The translations under genes were made by a program, and so were the position numbers. Of a stretch of DNA of 64,000 nt, positions 47,744-59,262 are shown piece after piece. The notes under the pieces were generated by a model that saw only the letters and a program-made list of their open reading frames with translations, was not told the origin of the DNA and made no database searches. Position 1 is the first letter of the stretch. Every line of letters begins with the position of its first letter. Source of the stretch: Ancylostoma caninum (Eukaryota > Nematoda > Chromadorea > Rhabditida > Ancylostomatidae); the NCBI GenBank assembly GCA_037903475.1, contig JBAJFG010000029.1, positions 1,819,501-1,883,500 on the forward strand. Direction: 5' to 3'.

Positions 47744-48966
47744 GTAAGCGATGGAACACTCTTAAGACTCCCATCATTCCTTCTATTTTTGACAACGACA
47801 CCCAATACGGCTTCCCTGCCTCTTCAGAAGAGACCACCCTATTCGGATCGCTGGCCATAGCTCATAAAAAATCCAACATCGCTAATATTTTAAGCACGCG
47901 ATACCGTCTTATATGGCGAACGGGGTCCGATGGAATCCATGGAAATCCAGGCGGTTTGAACTGAACGTTCCTGCAGAGAAGCACTTAGCAGGAGCGTATT
48001 TTCCCGCGGGAACACGTCCGTGTTTTTGGCCTCGTGGGTGATGTGTTTACGCTGAATAGCCGATGAAAATGCACTTTGGCCAATCTTTAGAGTTCATCTC
48101 TGCATTGCTGTGAATGCATTGTTCCAGAATTATTTATGGTGAGATCTTTCTTCTCTTAGACATAAACAAATATCGTTCTGCGAATTTGCGCGATTTTTAA
48201 CGAAACTATTCTACTTCTTTCGCCTCAACTGGGATCCATGAAGCCTTCTTAGAAAGAAAGTTGTGTTCTTCCCGCACATCCAGGAAAATCCTGAATGATA
48301 TACTCTTCCCACTGATCCAGAATGGGAACCTACCTCATTTTCAAGCTAGCATTACGGTAAATTTTTTCCTTGAGTAATACTTGCCCCGTTTGTGTTGCGA
48401 AATTCCTTGAGATAAAAGAAATTTGATGAAGTAAAAGGAAGATATAAGTGAAGTAAAAAAGCCCATCCCCATCCCGAATAATTCCCATTTAAGTCTAATT
48501 TTCTTTCTCTTCACTTATTATCCGACTCCTTAGTTCTCAATTGTGTTTAAATTGTTTCGTCCGGTGTTACCGATGAATATCCGTAGTAAAATTGATAGCA
48601 AATATTCATTTGTTAATTTATGCTCGACAAGTGCTTCATAAATAGAAGTTTCAAAAATTTTAACATCTAAAAAATTCAGTACAGCAAATCAAAATGTGGA
48701 TTCTCTCACCCTTTCGGGGTTGGTGTACTTATTGTTTACCCTCTGTTCTTGGTGAAAAAAGTAACTTACCTTAATTATATTGGAAAAATCACACGGTATT
48801 GTACTTAAGTTGGCTTGCTAACAACTTTTCTGTAAGTGATTGAAAAGCAGCAAATGGTCCGAAAAACGCAGGATCTTACCCAGGTAAAGTGGCTGCTGAC
48901 TCATTCATCTGCTTTAAAAATGGAAATTATGTAATACTATTGAAAATCCGAGCTCAGAGTCTTGCG

Positions 48967-49051
48967 ATTGGTCGATCGGAGGAGTTGACCAATCACAGGT
49001 CCTGCACCCGTTCCATTTCCCGCGACAACGCTCTATCCCTGTCTAGCCAAT
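48967..49051. promoter_or_regulatory. Cluster of CCAAT boxes
   Basis: ATTGG at 48967-48971, CCAAT at 48989-48993 and CCAAT at 49047-49051. The first two lie inside an inverted pair GATTGGTC / GACCAATC. CCAAT boxes bind NF-Y in animals. No coding exon is seen next to them. Confidence 0.3.
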
Positions 49052-49059
49052 AGTGTAGA

Positions 49060-50260
49060 CCGAGTTGAACGTAATTAGGCCAGGCTACTCTTTAGTTTTT
49101 AGTAAAATGTATGCATTGAGTCCTTTATACATAGGAGATATGTAGCAACATTCTTATAAACCCCATTGTTATCATAAAATGTCCCTACCTGCGGAAAACT
49201 CAATGTGTTCACGTGATTTCATTCCATAAGTAATATGTTGTTGAAAAAATGTATCATCAGCAGCTTAGCAAGTTTTTCCTGATTTTTCCATTATTTAATC
49301 ATTGATTTTCAAGCTCATAGCGGCTCATCTCCCACTGCTGCTCAATTTCAATTTTGAGTCATTTTCACCATCCCTCGCCTACTATGTCTGCACAATCTTG
49401 AACGATAGCTCGTTCGTTTTCTTCTCGAAATCCAAGTGCAAATTGGAATGTTCCAGAAAAAACTCCTGAGAACAACATGCGAATTGCGAATTGCAGCCAC
49501 ATTTGTCTGCACTAGTCCACGTTTTTCTCCTACATCAGCAGTTGATTGACAATGTGGGACTCTATTTTGTTTTATTGAGCGTACTCTCACGGAGCCTTTG
49601 CAGCTTTTCAAGCGAGAAAGAAAATTCTCACTGTTTTAAGCTTTTCTGCGAAAGTTTCCTTCTGAAACCGTGTTACTGCTAGCGCAGTTTCCAATAATTA
49701 GGTTTTATTTTTTGTTGAAATTGTTATTCCCTGCGAATTTCGGAAGTGAGCTCTAGAAAACAATTAATTATTTTAAGTTCTTTAGATGAAAACTGACATC
49801 ATTCCCTGTAGATTTTTAGTTATCCGAAAATATTTTTCATGGAATGATTGCGCCATGTTCGTTACACCCATCGCTCTTTACGCCGTCTACTACGCTATTC
49901 CTGTTTTCTTCTTGATTATTGGGTACTTTTCAGAATTATTTTTTCATCAGTCACCCATTATTTTATCAATTTATCATTATTTATTGAAGATGAGCTCAGT
50001 TTGACAATATCGCACCTATAAATACTATGTTCCATCATAGATTCCACTAAGTCGCCTCACGTCCTTCATAATGAAGAGGTCAAGTCTTATAAGCAGTGAG
50101 TAAGAGCAGTTATCCTGCCTCTCTCAAAAATATTTGAAAGAATTAGAATCAAAATTAACTTATTAAATTGCTAAAAAAATATATTGGAATCATCGATATA
50201 AGAATCGGACTCTTAAAATTAAAAAGGATAAGAATTATTACGAAATTTTGGATATGGAGC
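49060..50260. other. Non-coding, AT-rich
   Basis: Nothing supportable seen. Confidence 0.45.
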
Positions 50261-50264
50261 AAAT

Positions 50265-50448
50265 GGGGCGGGGCCGTTGCCGTAGGACTGGTCAATTCAT
50301 AAGGTTTCCGTACTCTTTGAAAGTATATAAAATTGGCTCTTTCGTATGCCTATAAAATCGTTAGACGTATGAGAATACCGAAAGAGTCAAAATGAAGGCT
50401 GTGAAAGGAAGCTTGGATGGACCAATCGTAAGACAGTGGCAACGCCCC
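50265..50448. repeat. Degenerate inverted-repeat element
   Basis: GGGGC, GTTGCC and GGACTGGTC at the left end (50265-50295) mirror GACCAATC, GGCAAC and GCCCC at the right (50420-50448) with mismatches. A TATATAA (50324-50330) lies within. No TA duplication is clear. Probably an old MITE. Confidence 0.4.
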
Positions 50449-50459
50449 TTTTCCTAACA

Positions 50460-52120
50460 AAACAGCACTCCAGTACTTTTTAGAACATGCTGCATACATG
50501 GTCAGATATTTTGTCAGGCAAGTGCTCCCTTAGTGAATGACGCCAGATTTGAACAAAAATAAATATATGTATAGCTGTTCTCATGATGCTAATTATTTAT
50601 TTGTTCATTTATTTATTTGAACGACCACATGGTGTTTTGCAATTATAAAAAGCGGCAATTAAGTCTGATTGCTGTGTACAGTTGGGATTCATCCTCTTCA
50701 GAAGCATCAATTGCAGCTGATCCGCTCGCTCGTCTCCCTTTCAGATAATGACTTTGCCAGCAGCTAGCATGTCTCATTATTTTCTGCAGCACACGGGAAT
50801 TTGCAGGGGATGAATGTTCTCTGAGTCGCACTTACAAGCTTCCCTGAAGTGTCGCTACAAATAAACCTTCAGCTAATCACTTGTCCATAACGTAGCTTCA
50901 CATCTGGTTTGCTCCCTTGTCTGAGATGACAATGATCAAAGAGCGGCGTAATTATGGAAGCTCACTAATGATTCGATTCTCACGTGTGACGTCGTGGGGG
51001 ATGTCTAGCGGTGCGAGATTCCCCGAAAGGCTATTCAGATATGTGGACTGCTATTCACCCTTCCAGCTACTCTTGTTTCTTGTTTATGTAATGGATCCCC
51101 AGTGAATGAGTAGTTGTCCGAACACTGGTTCCTAGGGGTTGTGACTCACCGATCGGATAACTGCTGATTCACTTCTTTGTTGCTATCATAACAACGATTA
51201 TCCGGGATATCCTAGCTTCTCTAGCTGTACTCTGCAAGCTTACTTATCATCCAGGGCCTAGGCCTAGGCCTACTAGGATTAGGAGGAGATTTTTCGTTCC
51301 TTCCACTAATTGTGGCAAGTGGCAGCGGCTAGAAAAGAGGAGCAATTTTTGCGGCAGTGAAAACCCATATATTTCTGGTCTTCACCTTTTTGCATTGAGA
51401 TTTTCCTCAATAGCACCTCAATATATTGCGAACTGGGCACGTTTTGGTATGGTGGGTGTGGCGGGGGGGGGGGGGCGTTAGTGGGGGGAGGGGGGGGGGC
51501 AGAGGGTATTTTTCCAATTATTTACCACGAATATACGGGAAGGTAGGAATGTTGTTAAATTACCACGACATGAAGAGCATTTTGTGTCATGCACCATATG
51601 CATCACTTAGCCACACTGAGACGAAAAGGCGTGATGCACCGTATGCAGTCAGCAATGGGTTAAATGAGGAAAAAACCTCAACGATCACATTTCTTTTTTT
51701 TCGAGTCAACGAGTGGAGATATACCCAAATGACCTGGAAGCCCCAAGTAGAAGCACCCCAACCTACACAGGAACTCATCAATGTTGAGGGTGGGTCATCT
51801 CACTCCTTCTTAATTACCAGTCCACATGCGTATACATGCTTGCGTGCGTGCGTGCGTGCAATTTTTGTTTGAACCTTGTTTTATGGCTGTTTTGATCCAA
51901 ATTTTTTTGCCAAATACTTCTGCATTCATGACCGAATGTTGTTTTTATAAGGGCAACAATGCCGTGCTCGTCAAACCTTCCCCCCACCCCCCAGAAATTC
52001 GTTTGAGAAGAGGATCAAAATTTCCCGAATAATGGCGTTAACTACGGTTCTTAGCACGCTTAAAAACCTCGGAAATATCAGCTAGGTCTTTTCTAGGCAA
52101 TCCTCTGATTTTTTATTCGT
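50460..52120. other. Non-coding with G-rich tract
   Basis: Contains the (TTTA)n tract at 50593-50618 (followed by ACCACATGGTG) and the G-rich tract listed below. No gene supported. Confidence 0.45.
51451..51507 (+). other. Potential G-quadruplex tract
   Basis: GGTGGGTGTGGC, a 13-G run, then CGTTAGT, a 6-G run, A, a 9-G run and CAGAGGG. Four or more G runs of at least three within about 55 bp satisfy the usual G4 pattern. Confidence 0.65.
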
Positions 52121-52128
52121 TTTTTTTT

Positions 52129-52490
52129 CTAGAGTAAAATATGGCGGGCTCGATACTTCAACGTTGCGAAGCCCATGACGACAATCCAAGAATTCGGCTG
52201 AAAAGCCAGGATTTGCTTCATATCTCCTACAACTCGTCTTTTTATCCATTTTTCCCAGCAACCTGTTGGTCTTAGTTCCCTTAAGCTCAGCCGACGCTCC
52301 TCCTCCTCGCCTAGTCCATCAAGCACCGCATAATTTGTGAGTCGTCACATGCATATTGCCGATGTAATGGCATCCGTGCATGAATTGCCACTGCGAGAGG
52401 TTGTCCGATTAGCCCCACTGACCACTTCTACCCGGGGAAAAGTGCGGTCAACCGAGCACTGCTCCCGTATATCAAGGATGCTATGCATTT
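52129..52490 (-). other. Two coding-like minus frames, unrecognised
   Basis: The minus strand is open for about 70 codons ending at 52129 (AVLDGLGEEEERRLSLREL, then WEKWIKRRVVGDMKQILAF, then SWIVVMGFATLKYRARHILL). Upstream, at about 52365-52490 in another frame, it reads HSILDIREQCSVDRTFPRVE then VVSGANRTTSRSGN. Codon use and GC content exceed the flanks. The frame change without an obvious intron suggests a decayed coding sequence or repeat. No domain recognised. Confidence 0.35.
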
Positions 52491-52759
52491 TAGCACGTCA
52501 AACAGAGATCTTCCATTTATTATTGTTGCGACTTCTTCTTACTTGCTTCTCCCACGCAAAACAACGTTATATGGTCGTTAATCTCGTCAGTTTTCGGCTC
52601 AGATCCCAAGCTTATGGGTCGTTCTGGATGTTATCCAGAAAAAGCGCTCTAAAACGAACAAAATGTGCTATTTCGCCACTAATGTGGTGTTTTCTAAGCA
52701 GCGCGTCTAGGATCTCAGCTGTAGCTACTCTCCTATTCCGTGTTTTCTACTAGGCTCTA

Positions 52760-55700
52760 GGGTATGTGCTATTCCTGCTCCTCCGTGGAAAGGTATAAAT
52801 TTCCCACGAATAGCCACTCTTTGAGGGATTCAAGTGCATTTCTCGTGTTCACCAAGAATTAGTGGAAATCGCTACGTTTCACTCTGGCATTACTGCTGCG
52901 ATTTTTTCCAAGAAATTGGTGTAGGATGTACGTTAATCACGTTCCATCACAGTCAGTACATTTTAGGTACTGTATTGTCATTGTAGCTTAATGGTGACTT
53001 TGACAGAATGCTCGAAAGGCAATTCCATTAGCAGTTAACGTCATAGTCTTAATAAGCTACCCGTATTTCACGGTGCAATCATAAGGGGAATCGCCAGAAA
53101 AGCCACCAAGGGCCACCCACGAAGAGATTAATCCTTGGATCTTCGGCATCCTCTAGATTATTAAAGTACGCCAAGTCCGGGGTTGGGGTTCAAATCCACA
53201 GAAATTGCTGAAATCCACAATGCTGGAATGATTGCAAGTCCAGAATTCCTCAAAATTTTTTTCTCTTATTTTTTCAAGTATCCATAAAATTGCAGAAATT
53301 CCTTGAGTGGGAATGAAAGGGGCAGTTTGTGATTTTGCATGTTTTTATTTATTTTACCCTTTTTCATTCCCTTGTTACCACCTCCAGAAAGCTCAAATTC
53401 TAGAAATATGCTAAGTGTGTGTTTACTTGCCTCCGCCCTACAAATCACCGCCTTTTCTCCTTGACTTTTTCCTCCATCTTGAATTCTGTATTGCTGCTGC
53501 CTTGAGTGGAGCATGTTCTCTTTTTTCCTTTTCTTCATTTCTGCTTTCTGATGCATGTACGTTTGCAGCGAATTGAAGTTGACAGCTGCTAATAACTACT
53601 TTTGAGCGCTGAGTTGGTCGTTCTTGGAGGTCTAGCATGTTCATAGCCTAGCGCTCTTTCTTTGTTGAGATAAGTCCCCAACAAATTTTGTTACGTTTTC
53701 AAGCAATGGAATAAAAATGAAGGGAAAAGTATAATACAAAACAATAATACAGATGCTATATTAAGGGAAGAAAATCTAAAAACTTTTGGAAAGCGATTTC
53801 GGCGCGGTCTTGATAATCAATTTTTGCCTCTGGGATCCGGAAAAAGTGATATTCAGCAAGGAAGAGATGTGAGGAATGAGGGGAATGGATGTGAACCTCG
53901 ATACCTCACTACGACAGTTTTTGCCGGGTGAGTTTCTAAGTGAGAGGCGTAGTGCTATCCAGAAGCAAGGAAAAAGCTGAATACAAATGTGGGAAACGGA
54001 AAAAAGTAATAGAACAAAGCATGGATACAGATGGTATGGTTTCGCCTAGATAGATACAAAATATTGCTGTGTTCTCATTTCTGTTCTTCAGTAAATTTTG
54101 CAAATTGTGCGAAAATTTTTGGAGCCCGCAACTACAACTTTTTTAGTCACTTTTCTGCAATCACCATATCACTCTCCTCGAAATTTTCGCAATCTGCCCC
54201 GTTAATGCATTCCATAGAGGTTCTTTTATGATGAAGATGTAAGCTCTAGCTCAAAATTCTTGTAGGCAAGACGATCTTTCTACATGTTTTCGTGTATTTC
54301 TGGGGATTTCTTTCTATTTCTTTTTGTTGCTCGGATCTTATTGGAAAACTGCTATATTAGTTAATTCTACTGTTAATTTTGAAACCGATTCGATAGAATC
54401 GATTATTTGAAAGGAAGTTCCGTAGTCTCCTAGGACCGTATTGCTCTTTGTTCTTGGAACGTTTAATTTTTCGACAAAATCGAGATCGAATATTTGAATT
54501 CGAGTGCATTTTGTACTTACACTATTCGGTCCTAATGTAGGGCAATGACTAGATTCAATGAGTGAATCGCCACATTGGAGTTATTTTTAAGGCGCATTCC
54601 CTGATAAAGTGTAAATTCCCAAAACTAAACAGCATTGCCCAAGATTATATCCCACTCACAAGTCCATTGGTAGAAGAAAGGTATAAATGGATTTTTTTAT
54701 AGTTAACTATGCGTTTGTCTAAAAATATCAGCAACTTGTAACCTACTATATATGTCATGTACTCTGATGTTCTCACGTCAGTTAGATTGTTGTCTTCCGC
54801 CAGACGATGTGCTCTACAAGAGATTAACAGCACTTCACAGTCATTGGGTATTGTCTCGTTCTGTGATTCCAACTTCCTGGTGGGTACATTCAGAGATGAA
54901 TGGCTGAGTACAGACCCATTGTTGAGCCACTACATCCTTCCACGGATGTCCTCGAGAGCTGTCAGAGTTTCGCTTCAACTCTGGGGGTTTTAATGCGTAT
55001 TTTTCCATCGTGTTATTTATAGTTTATTTTAGTGCTCTGTTTTTGTTTATGTAGCTGGTTCAACTTCTTGTTATGTTTATTGCCAAGAATGTCATGTACT
55101 AGAAAACAACGGGAACTAAGTAAACTCTGGAAAACTCGTGGAACTCTGAAGAATGCCATACTTAGACCTTGCTCGTAGGCCTGCCAATTCTCCTTTTTCG
55201 TAACTCATCGTCACGACATGCTCAGCAGGAATGGCCGAGTTCAGTTCACGTACGGGAAACAATTTTTTTCGTGCATTTCCTGGTAAATTCATCTGATGGC
55301 AATCTCAAATGTAATTCATTTTTTTCCATTATAGACTGGAGAAGACAGAAGTGCTTTTCAAGTAGTATTTGTCGGATAAAAATCGAGTAAATCTATTCGA
55401 TTCATAGAATGATTTAGGAGCAGGCCCAATTTTTCGAAAAAAAACTCTAAATTTAGGAATACGACAGAGAAATAGAATTTCCGGAAAAGAAAAAGGCTCT
55501 ACGACCCGGGTTTTCCACCCTTCAAAACTTCAAGGCTCTCCCAGTGCTTTCGTCAACACTCCACTATTTTACTCATTCGAAATCAAACATTCGAAGTTTC
55601 CTCCAGAAGGTAACGAAGTGTTTATGTCATATTTGCTTAAAACAAATAGAAATATAGCAATCTATTTTTTCCGGAAGAAAAAAGTGAAAAAATATCGATT

Positions 55701-56250
55701 TTTTTAGAATTTTCAATCATCAACAACACTTAGTTCCATGAAAAATCAAGTTGTCGTCCTTCCAGCTTAATGGAAAAAAGGTTGTGCCCTTATTAGCCCG
55801 GCATGAGGAAGCCTTAGGCAGAAAATTACTGCTTAATGCACCTCATGCCTTCGGTTGCTAATACAACTGTTTGATTATCGACAAAAAGCAGGATATTTTT
55901 ACGCGTGTTTCCATCAGTCCGTGGAAAAACCTCTGCTGCGATACTTCCCTTGCTACATCCTAACACTTCCGGCATAGTTATCCCTGATGTTATGAGATTT
56001 CCGACAATGTGGAAAGAACTGCTGATTTCTGCTTCATTGACTCATGAATATCCGGAAATCCGCAAAACCTCCGGATTCTTCTTCATTATATTGTGGATAA
56101 CGAGGTGTTCGGGAAACTTAAGCAAGATCCAAAGGACAAAAAGGTGTCGCATGTAAATTAGCCACGACATTTAAACCACTTGCTAATAAGGAGAAAGATT
56201 GAAGGCCTTCTAATTCCTCAGTGGGCGGAGCCTGGATAAAAACTCGCCGG
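52760..56250. other. Long non-coding stretch
   Basis: AT-rich; no gene supported. K-rich minus frames at 53266-53644 face pyrimidine-rich sequence and are attributed to composition. Confidence 0.45.
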
Positions 56251-56255
56251 CGTGA

Positions 56256-56263
56256 TATATAAA
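56256..56263 (+). promoter_or_regulatory. TATA box upstream of the GPCR exon
   Basis: TATATAAA, about 245 bp upstream of the receptor ATG. A GGGCGGAGCC GC-box lies at 56223-56232, a motif also present at 7584-7593. Between the TATA and the exon there is an upstream ATG (56312) and a GTAAGG donor-like site near 56353. The interval could be a 5' non-coding exon plus intron or, as is common in nematodes, an outron removed by spliced-leader trans-splicing. Confidence 0.45.
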
Positions 56264-56501
56264 GTCATTTTCTGTAGTGTGTACACTTCCCCACGAAGTT
56301 CAAGAAGTCGTTTATGGATACTATAAACCTACTCAAGAAGTTCTACTCTCCAAGTAAGGATCAATACCTCTTCCTCCTCCTCCCTCATCACTATTTCTTC
56401 TTCGCAATTTTGTGAATTACCCGTTTTCCGTGCGTTTTTGGCTCGTTTCCTGTGAATGTCCGTATTAGGAAGAGGCTCCCTGAGTTTTGTCCAAATTTCA
56501 G

Positions 56502-56670
56502 GATGAAATCCAGCACCGACCCTCTGAATATCACCGAGGAGCTGCTGGACGTCGACCTGTCGGCCATCGGCTCTCCACCAGAGCCGATTTTCTCCGATTA
56601 TTTGGAGATGACGTCGTTGGTATTGATGTTTATCGTGGGAGCTCCACTGAATCTGGCTGCTTATACTCAG
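56502..56670 (+). CDS. First coding exon of a rhodopsin-like GPCR
   Basis: After CAAATTTCAG (AG at 56500-56501) the ATG at 56503 opens 56 codons to CAG|GTACCG at 56670|56671, ending in phase 0. The N-terminus is extracellular-like, with an N-glycosylation site (NIT, residues 8-10) and many acidic residues. Residues 36-54 form one hydrophobic segment (MTSLVLMFIVGAPLNLAAY) with the G-x-P-L-N pattern expected around conserved Asn 1.50 of transmembrane helix 1. Codon use is GC-rich and coding-like. I think it belongs to the nematode neuropeptide/GnRH-receptor-like group, but one helix cannot prove that. Later helices are not in the window; the first intron must exceed 7.3 kb, or the gene is broken. 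Confidence 0.75.
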
Positions 56671-58720
56671 GTACCGCAAATTCGTGCTTAGTTCGGTATT
56701 TTGCAGGGAATTTTCTGGTAATCCAACATTTCTTAGATGAATTTGTTCAAATGCTGCGAATACTCGGAATAATGGCTAATAAATAATAGTTGAACAGTGG
56801 GCAAATAACAATAAATGAACAGAAATGAATACTGAAATATGTAGATGGCCTTGAACTGTCACACTGTGGTCGCGTAATTATCCGAACAAATCCATGAATC
56901 AAAAAAAAAAATTCGACTGCATGAATATTCGAATACCCAACGGCAAAGACATGGTAACCTTGTACTGTAGGAAATTTTTAAAAAATTGGTTTTCTCAGCC
57001 ACATGAGACCACACAGCCATCGCAACACCAAATGATTACGGTAAAATTAGAACTTTTTTCCCTGTTTTTCCAGCAGTTCTCAGTTTCCACCTGCGCGAGC
57101 ATTAGGGTAAATTTTCCAATTTGGTGCATTTCTCGAACTTTCTGCCTCAACTGAGAGAAAAACAACATGTACCTAGCTTAACAAAGTTTTCCCTAGGAAG
57201 ACTATACGAGGGCCAGTATATTTATCCCTGTGTAAACCTGGTTTTTTTTTGGTATGGTTAGAAATTAATATTACTCTGCTGTATTTTTGATGAATTTCAT
57301 TGTGTTTTTCCATCATATTGCAAACTTTTAGCCTCTGTTACTCATCTTTTGCTTATATCATATGATTGCAATAATTCACCTTCATTTATTTTCACTTACT
57401 TTATTTCAACTTAAACTAAAGTCCCAAAAAATAAATATTAAAAAAATTAAAAATAATTAAATTATTATACTTAAAAGAATTTATATAACTTTAGTACATG
57501 GTTTCTCATGCACATACATACAGAAATATGCAAAAAAAAACATGTACAACACAAACTTTACAATAACCTGTATAATTTATAATATAAATAATATATATAT
57601 ATTATATATAAATAATACTTTTGTGAGGCAATTCGTAAGAGAGCAGGAAAATTCTGATTAAGGAGATGATCCGTTGTTGTTATGTCAATCGTACGTACAT
57701 ATTCTTACAGAACTTGATCCCAGCTTAGTTCACGCAAACAACGGCTTCGTAAACAGTCACCAAAGTCGCTGTTAAGAAATTAAGAAATCTCTTGTTTGTT
57801 GGACAACGTTGGAATGACATCTATTCCTCTGACTATGCTCGCGTAATGCCTCATGACCAGGGATGGACGGAAATCCAATTTCCGACTTACGTAGTTTTTG
57901 CTAGTGTCAGAACTCTTTTTCCTCTATTCTTTTTTTAAAATTCTGAAAGATTAGTTTAGTTGTTGAATAGCTGCTAAAAACACAAAAGGTCCACCAGCAG
58001 GCTTTCTGACGTCAGCAACGAATCCGGAGACCTGTGTTTTCGCTTCCTGAGGCAAACTTGCTCACGAATATTCCATGAATTTAGTCCTCCGAGACAGAAA
58101 TCTGATTTTTAGTATAAATTTTTACTCACCTTGTTATTTTAATGCTACAGTAACTCTTAGATGTATGCCACAATTAGATCCACAGAATGATTTTCATATG
58201 AAGAAAAGAGAAAAAGCTTAGGTACTGTAGAAACCATGCCGACCATTCTTATACGTACTTAGTAGCGAAGTATGATTTTTAAACTGGTCTCGGGAAAAAG
58301 TTTTGATATATTTCTCAAGCGAGTGGTCTAGAATGTTAAGCTACATTATAATCATGGAAAGAAACAATAAATGGCACAGAAAGGGTGTTACGGTAACACA
58401 TAATCATCTAAAGAATATTATATAGTTCATATAGTCTGCTAATGGGAAGAACTACTAGTAATGATATCATTGACATTATTCCAGTAAGTATATGTCGAGG
58501 ATTAATGCGGGGATAAAGTAAGAGGGCATTCTCATGAAGTCTGTCAATTTTTTTCTTTTTTTTTTCTTCTCCTTCGCTAGATTGAATGAATTTTCTTAGT
58601 TTATAGATCTTCAGCACTTTTACATGGTTCCAAAGAACCCAGACACTCAACTTCACCCATCATTTTAGTTTTTCTTTACAATCTCCGCCGCTAATCCTAT
58701 TTTTGTGTTGAATTTAACTG
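56671..58720 (+). other. Probable first intron of the GPCR gene
   Basis: Begins with the exon's GT donor. No second exon recognisable as TM2-TM3 was found. It holds an AT-rich tract at 57420-57620. Intron status is inferred from the exon boundary only. Confidence 0.4.
57420..57620. repeat. AT-rich low-complexity tract
   Basis: Almost pure A/T with runs such as ATAATATATATATATTATAT. Low-complexity DNA, possibly readily unwound. Confidence 0.7.
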
Positions 58721-58869
58721 CTATAGTGTGTTTCACCGGGGAACATAGTTGTGAAGATATTAGAGAACGAGAGAGCGCGAAAAATAGTGCCGTATTCGCG
58801 GAGGCAGCCGAAATATCCAAATCATGGGCACAAATACTCAACTATCGCCGCTTTTGAAACGGACTATAG
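58721..58869. mobile_element. CTATAGT-ended MITE, copy 1
   Basis: The ends CTATAGTGTGTTTCA and its approximate mirror TGAAACGGACTATAG bound a 149-bp segment that recurs at 63541-63689. TA lies within or next to the ends, so a TA target is likely. Shared internal blocks include AAATAGTGCCGTATTCG and AATACTCAACTATC. No coding capacity. Confidence 0.8.
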
Positions 58870-59189
58870 CCCACCTTACTATTAATACATCCATTTACTT
58901 AGATTAATGTTGCGATTAGACGAAACTAGTAAATAATCACTAGACAGAACTAGTAAATAATCAATCAGAGTAATGTATTGACCATAAAACATGGCACTTT
59001 CTGCAATAAACTGCCTCTGGGTAAGTAGGCGTATAGATTTACGACTCATGGTAATTTTCAGTCTATCTACTCGTGGAAAGAGCTCTAATGTTAGAGTACA
59101 CCTACATATTTGCCATCCTATAGAAGATATAGTGGATGAATGAAAACCTGGAAGGTGATCCACGGATATTTATGTCTAGAAAAAGATCA

Positions 59190-59262
59190 AATCAATCAAA
59201 GCAAGTGCCGCTATACTCTGCATCTTAGATAGGCGCAGGTTCAAGCCAGCCCTCCGCCCCTA
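59190..59262 (+). promoter_or_regulatory. Degenerate tRNA-like sequence
   Basis: GCAAGTGCCGCTA, then CATCTTAGATAGGCGCAGG, then TTCAAGCC follows the order D-arm, anticodon-arm, T-arm. The B box GGTTCAAGCC (59238-59247) is intact; the A box (about 59197-59208) is partial. Box spacing is about 41 nt. The acceptor stem is absent, so this is a SINE or tRNA relic and not a working tRNA. Confidence 0.4.

Noticed and set aside
53178..53195. GGTTCAAATCC, B-box-like
   Set aside because: No A box within 30-90 nt upstream and no acceptor stem.
53266..53644. K/R/E-rich minus frames
   Set aside because: They face a pyrimidine-rich strand, overlap in two phases, and show no recognisable domain.
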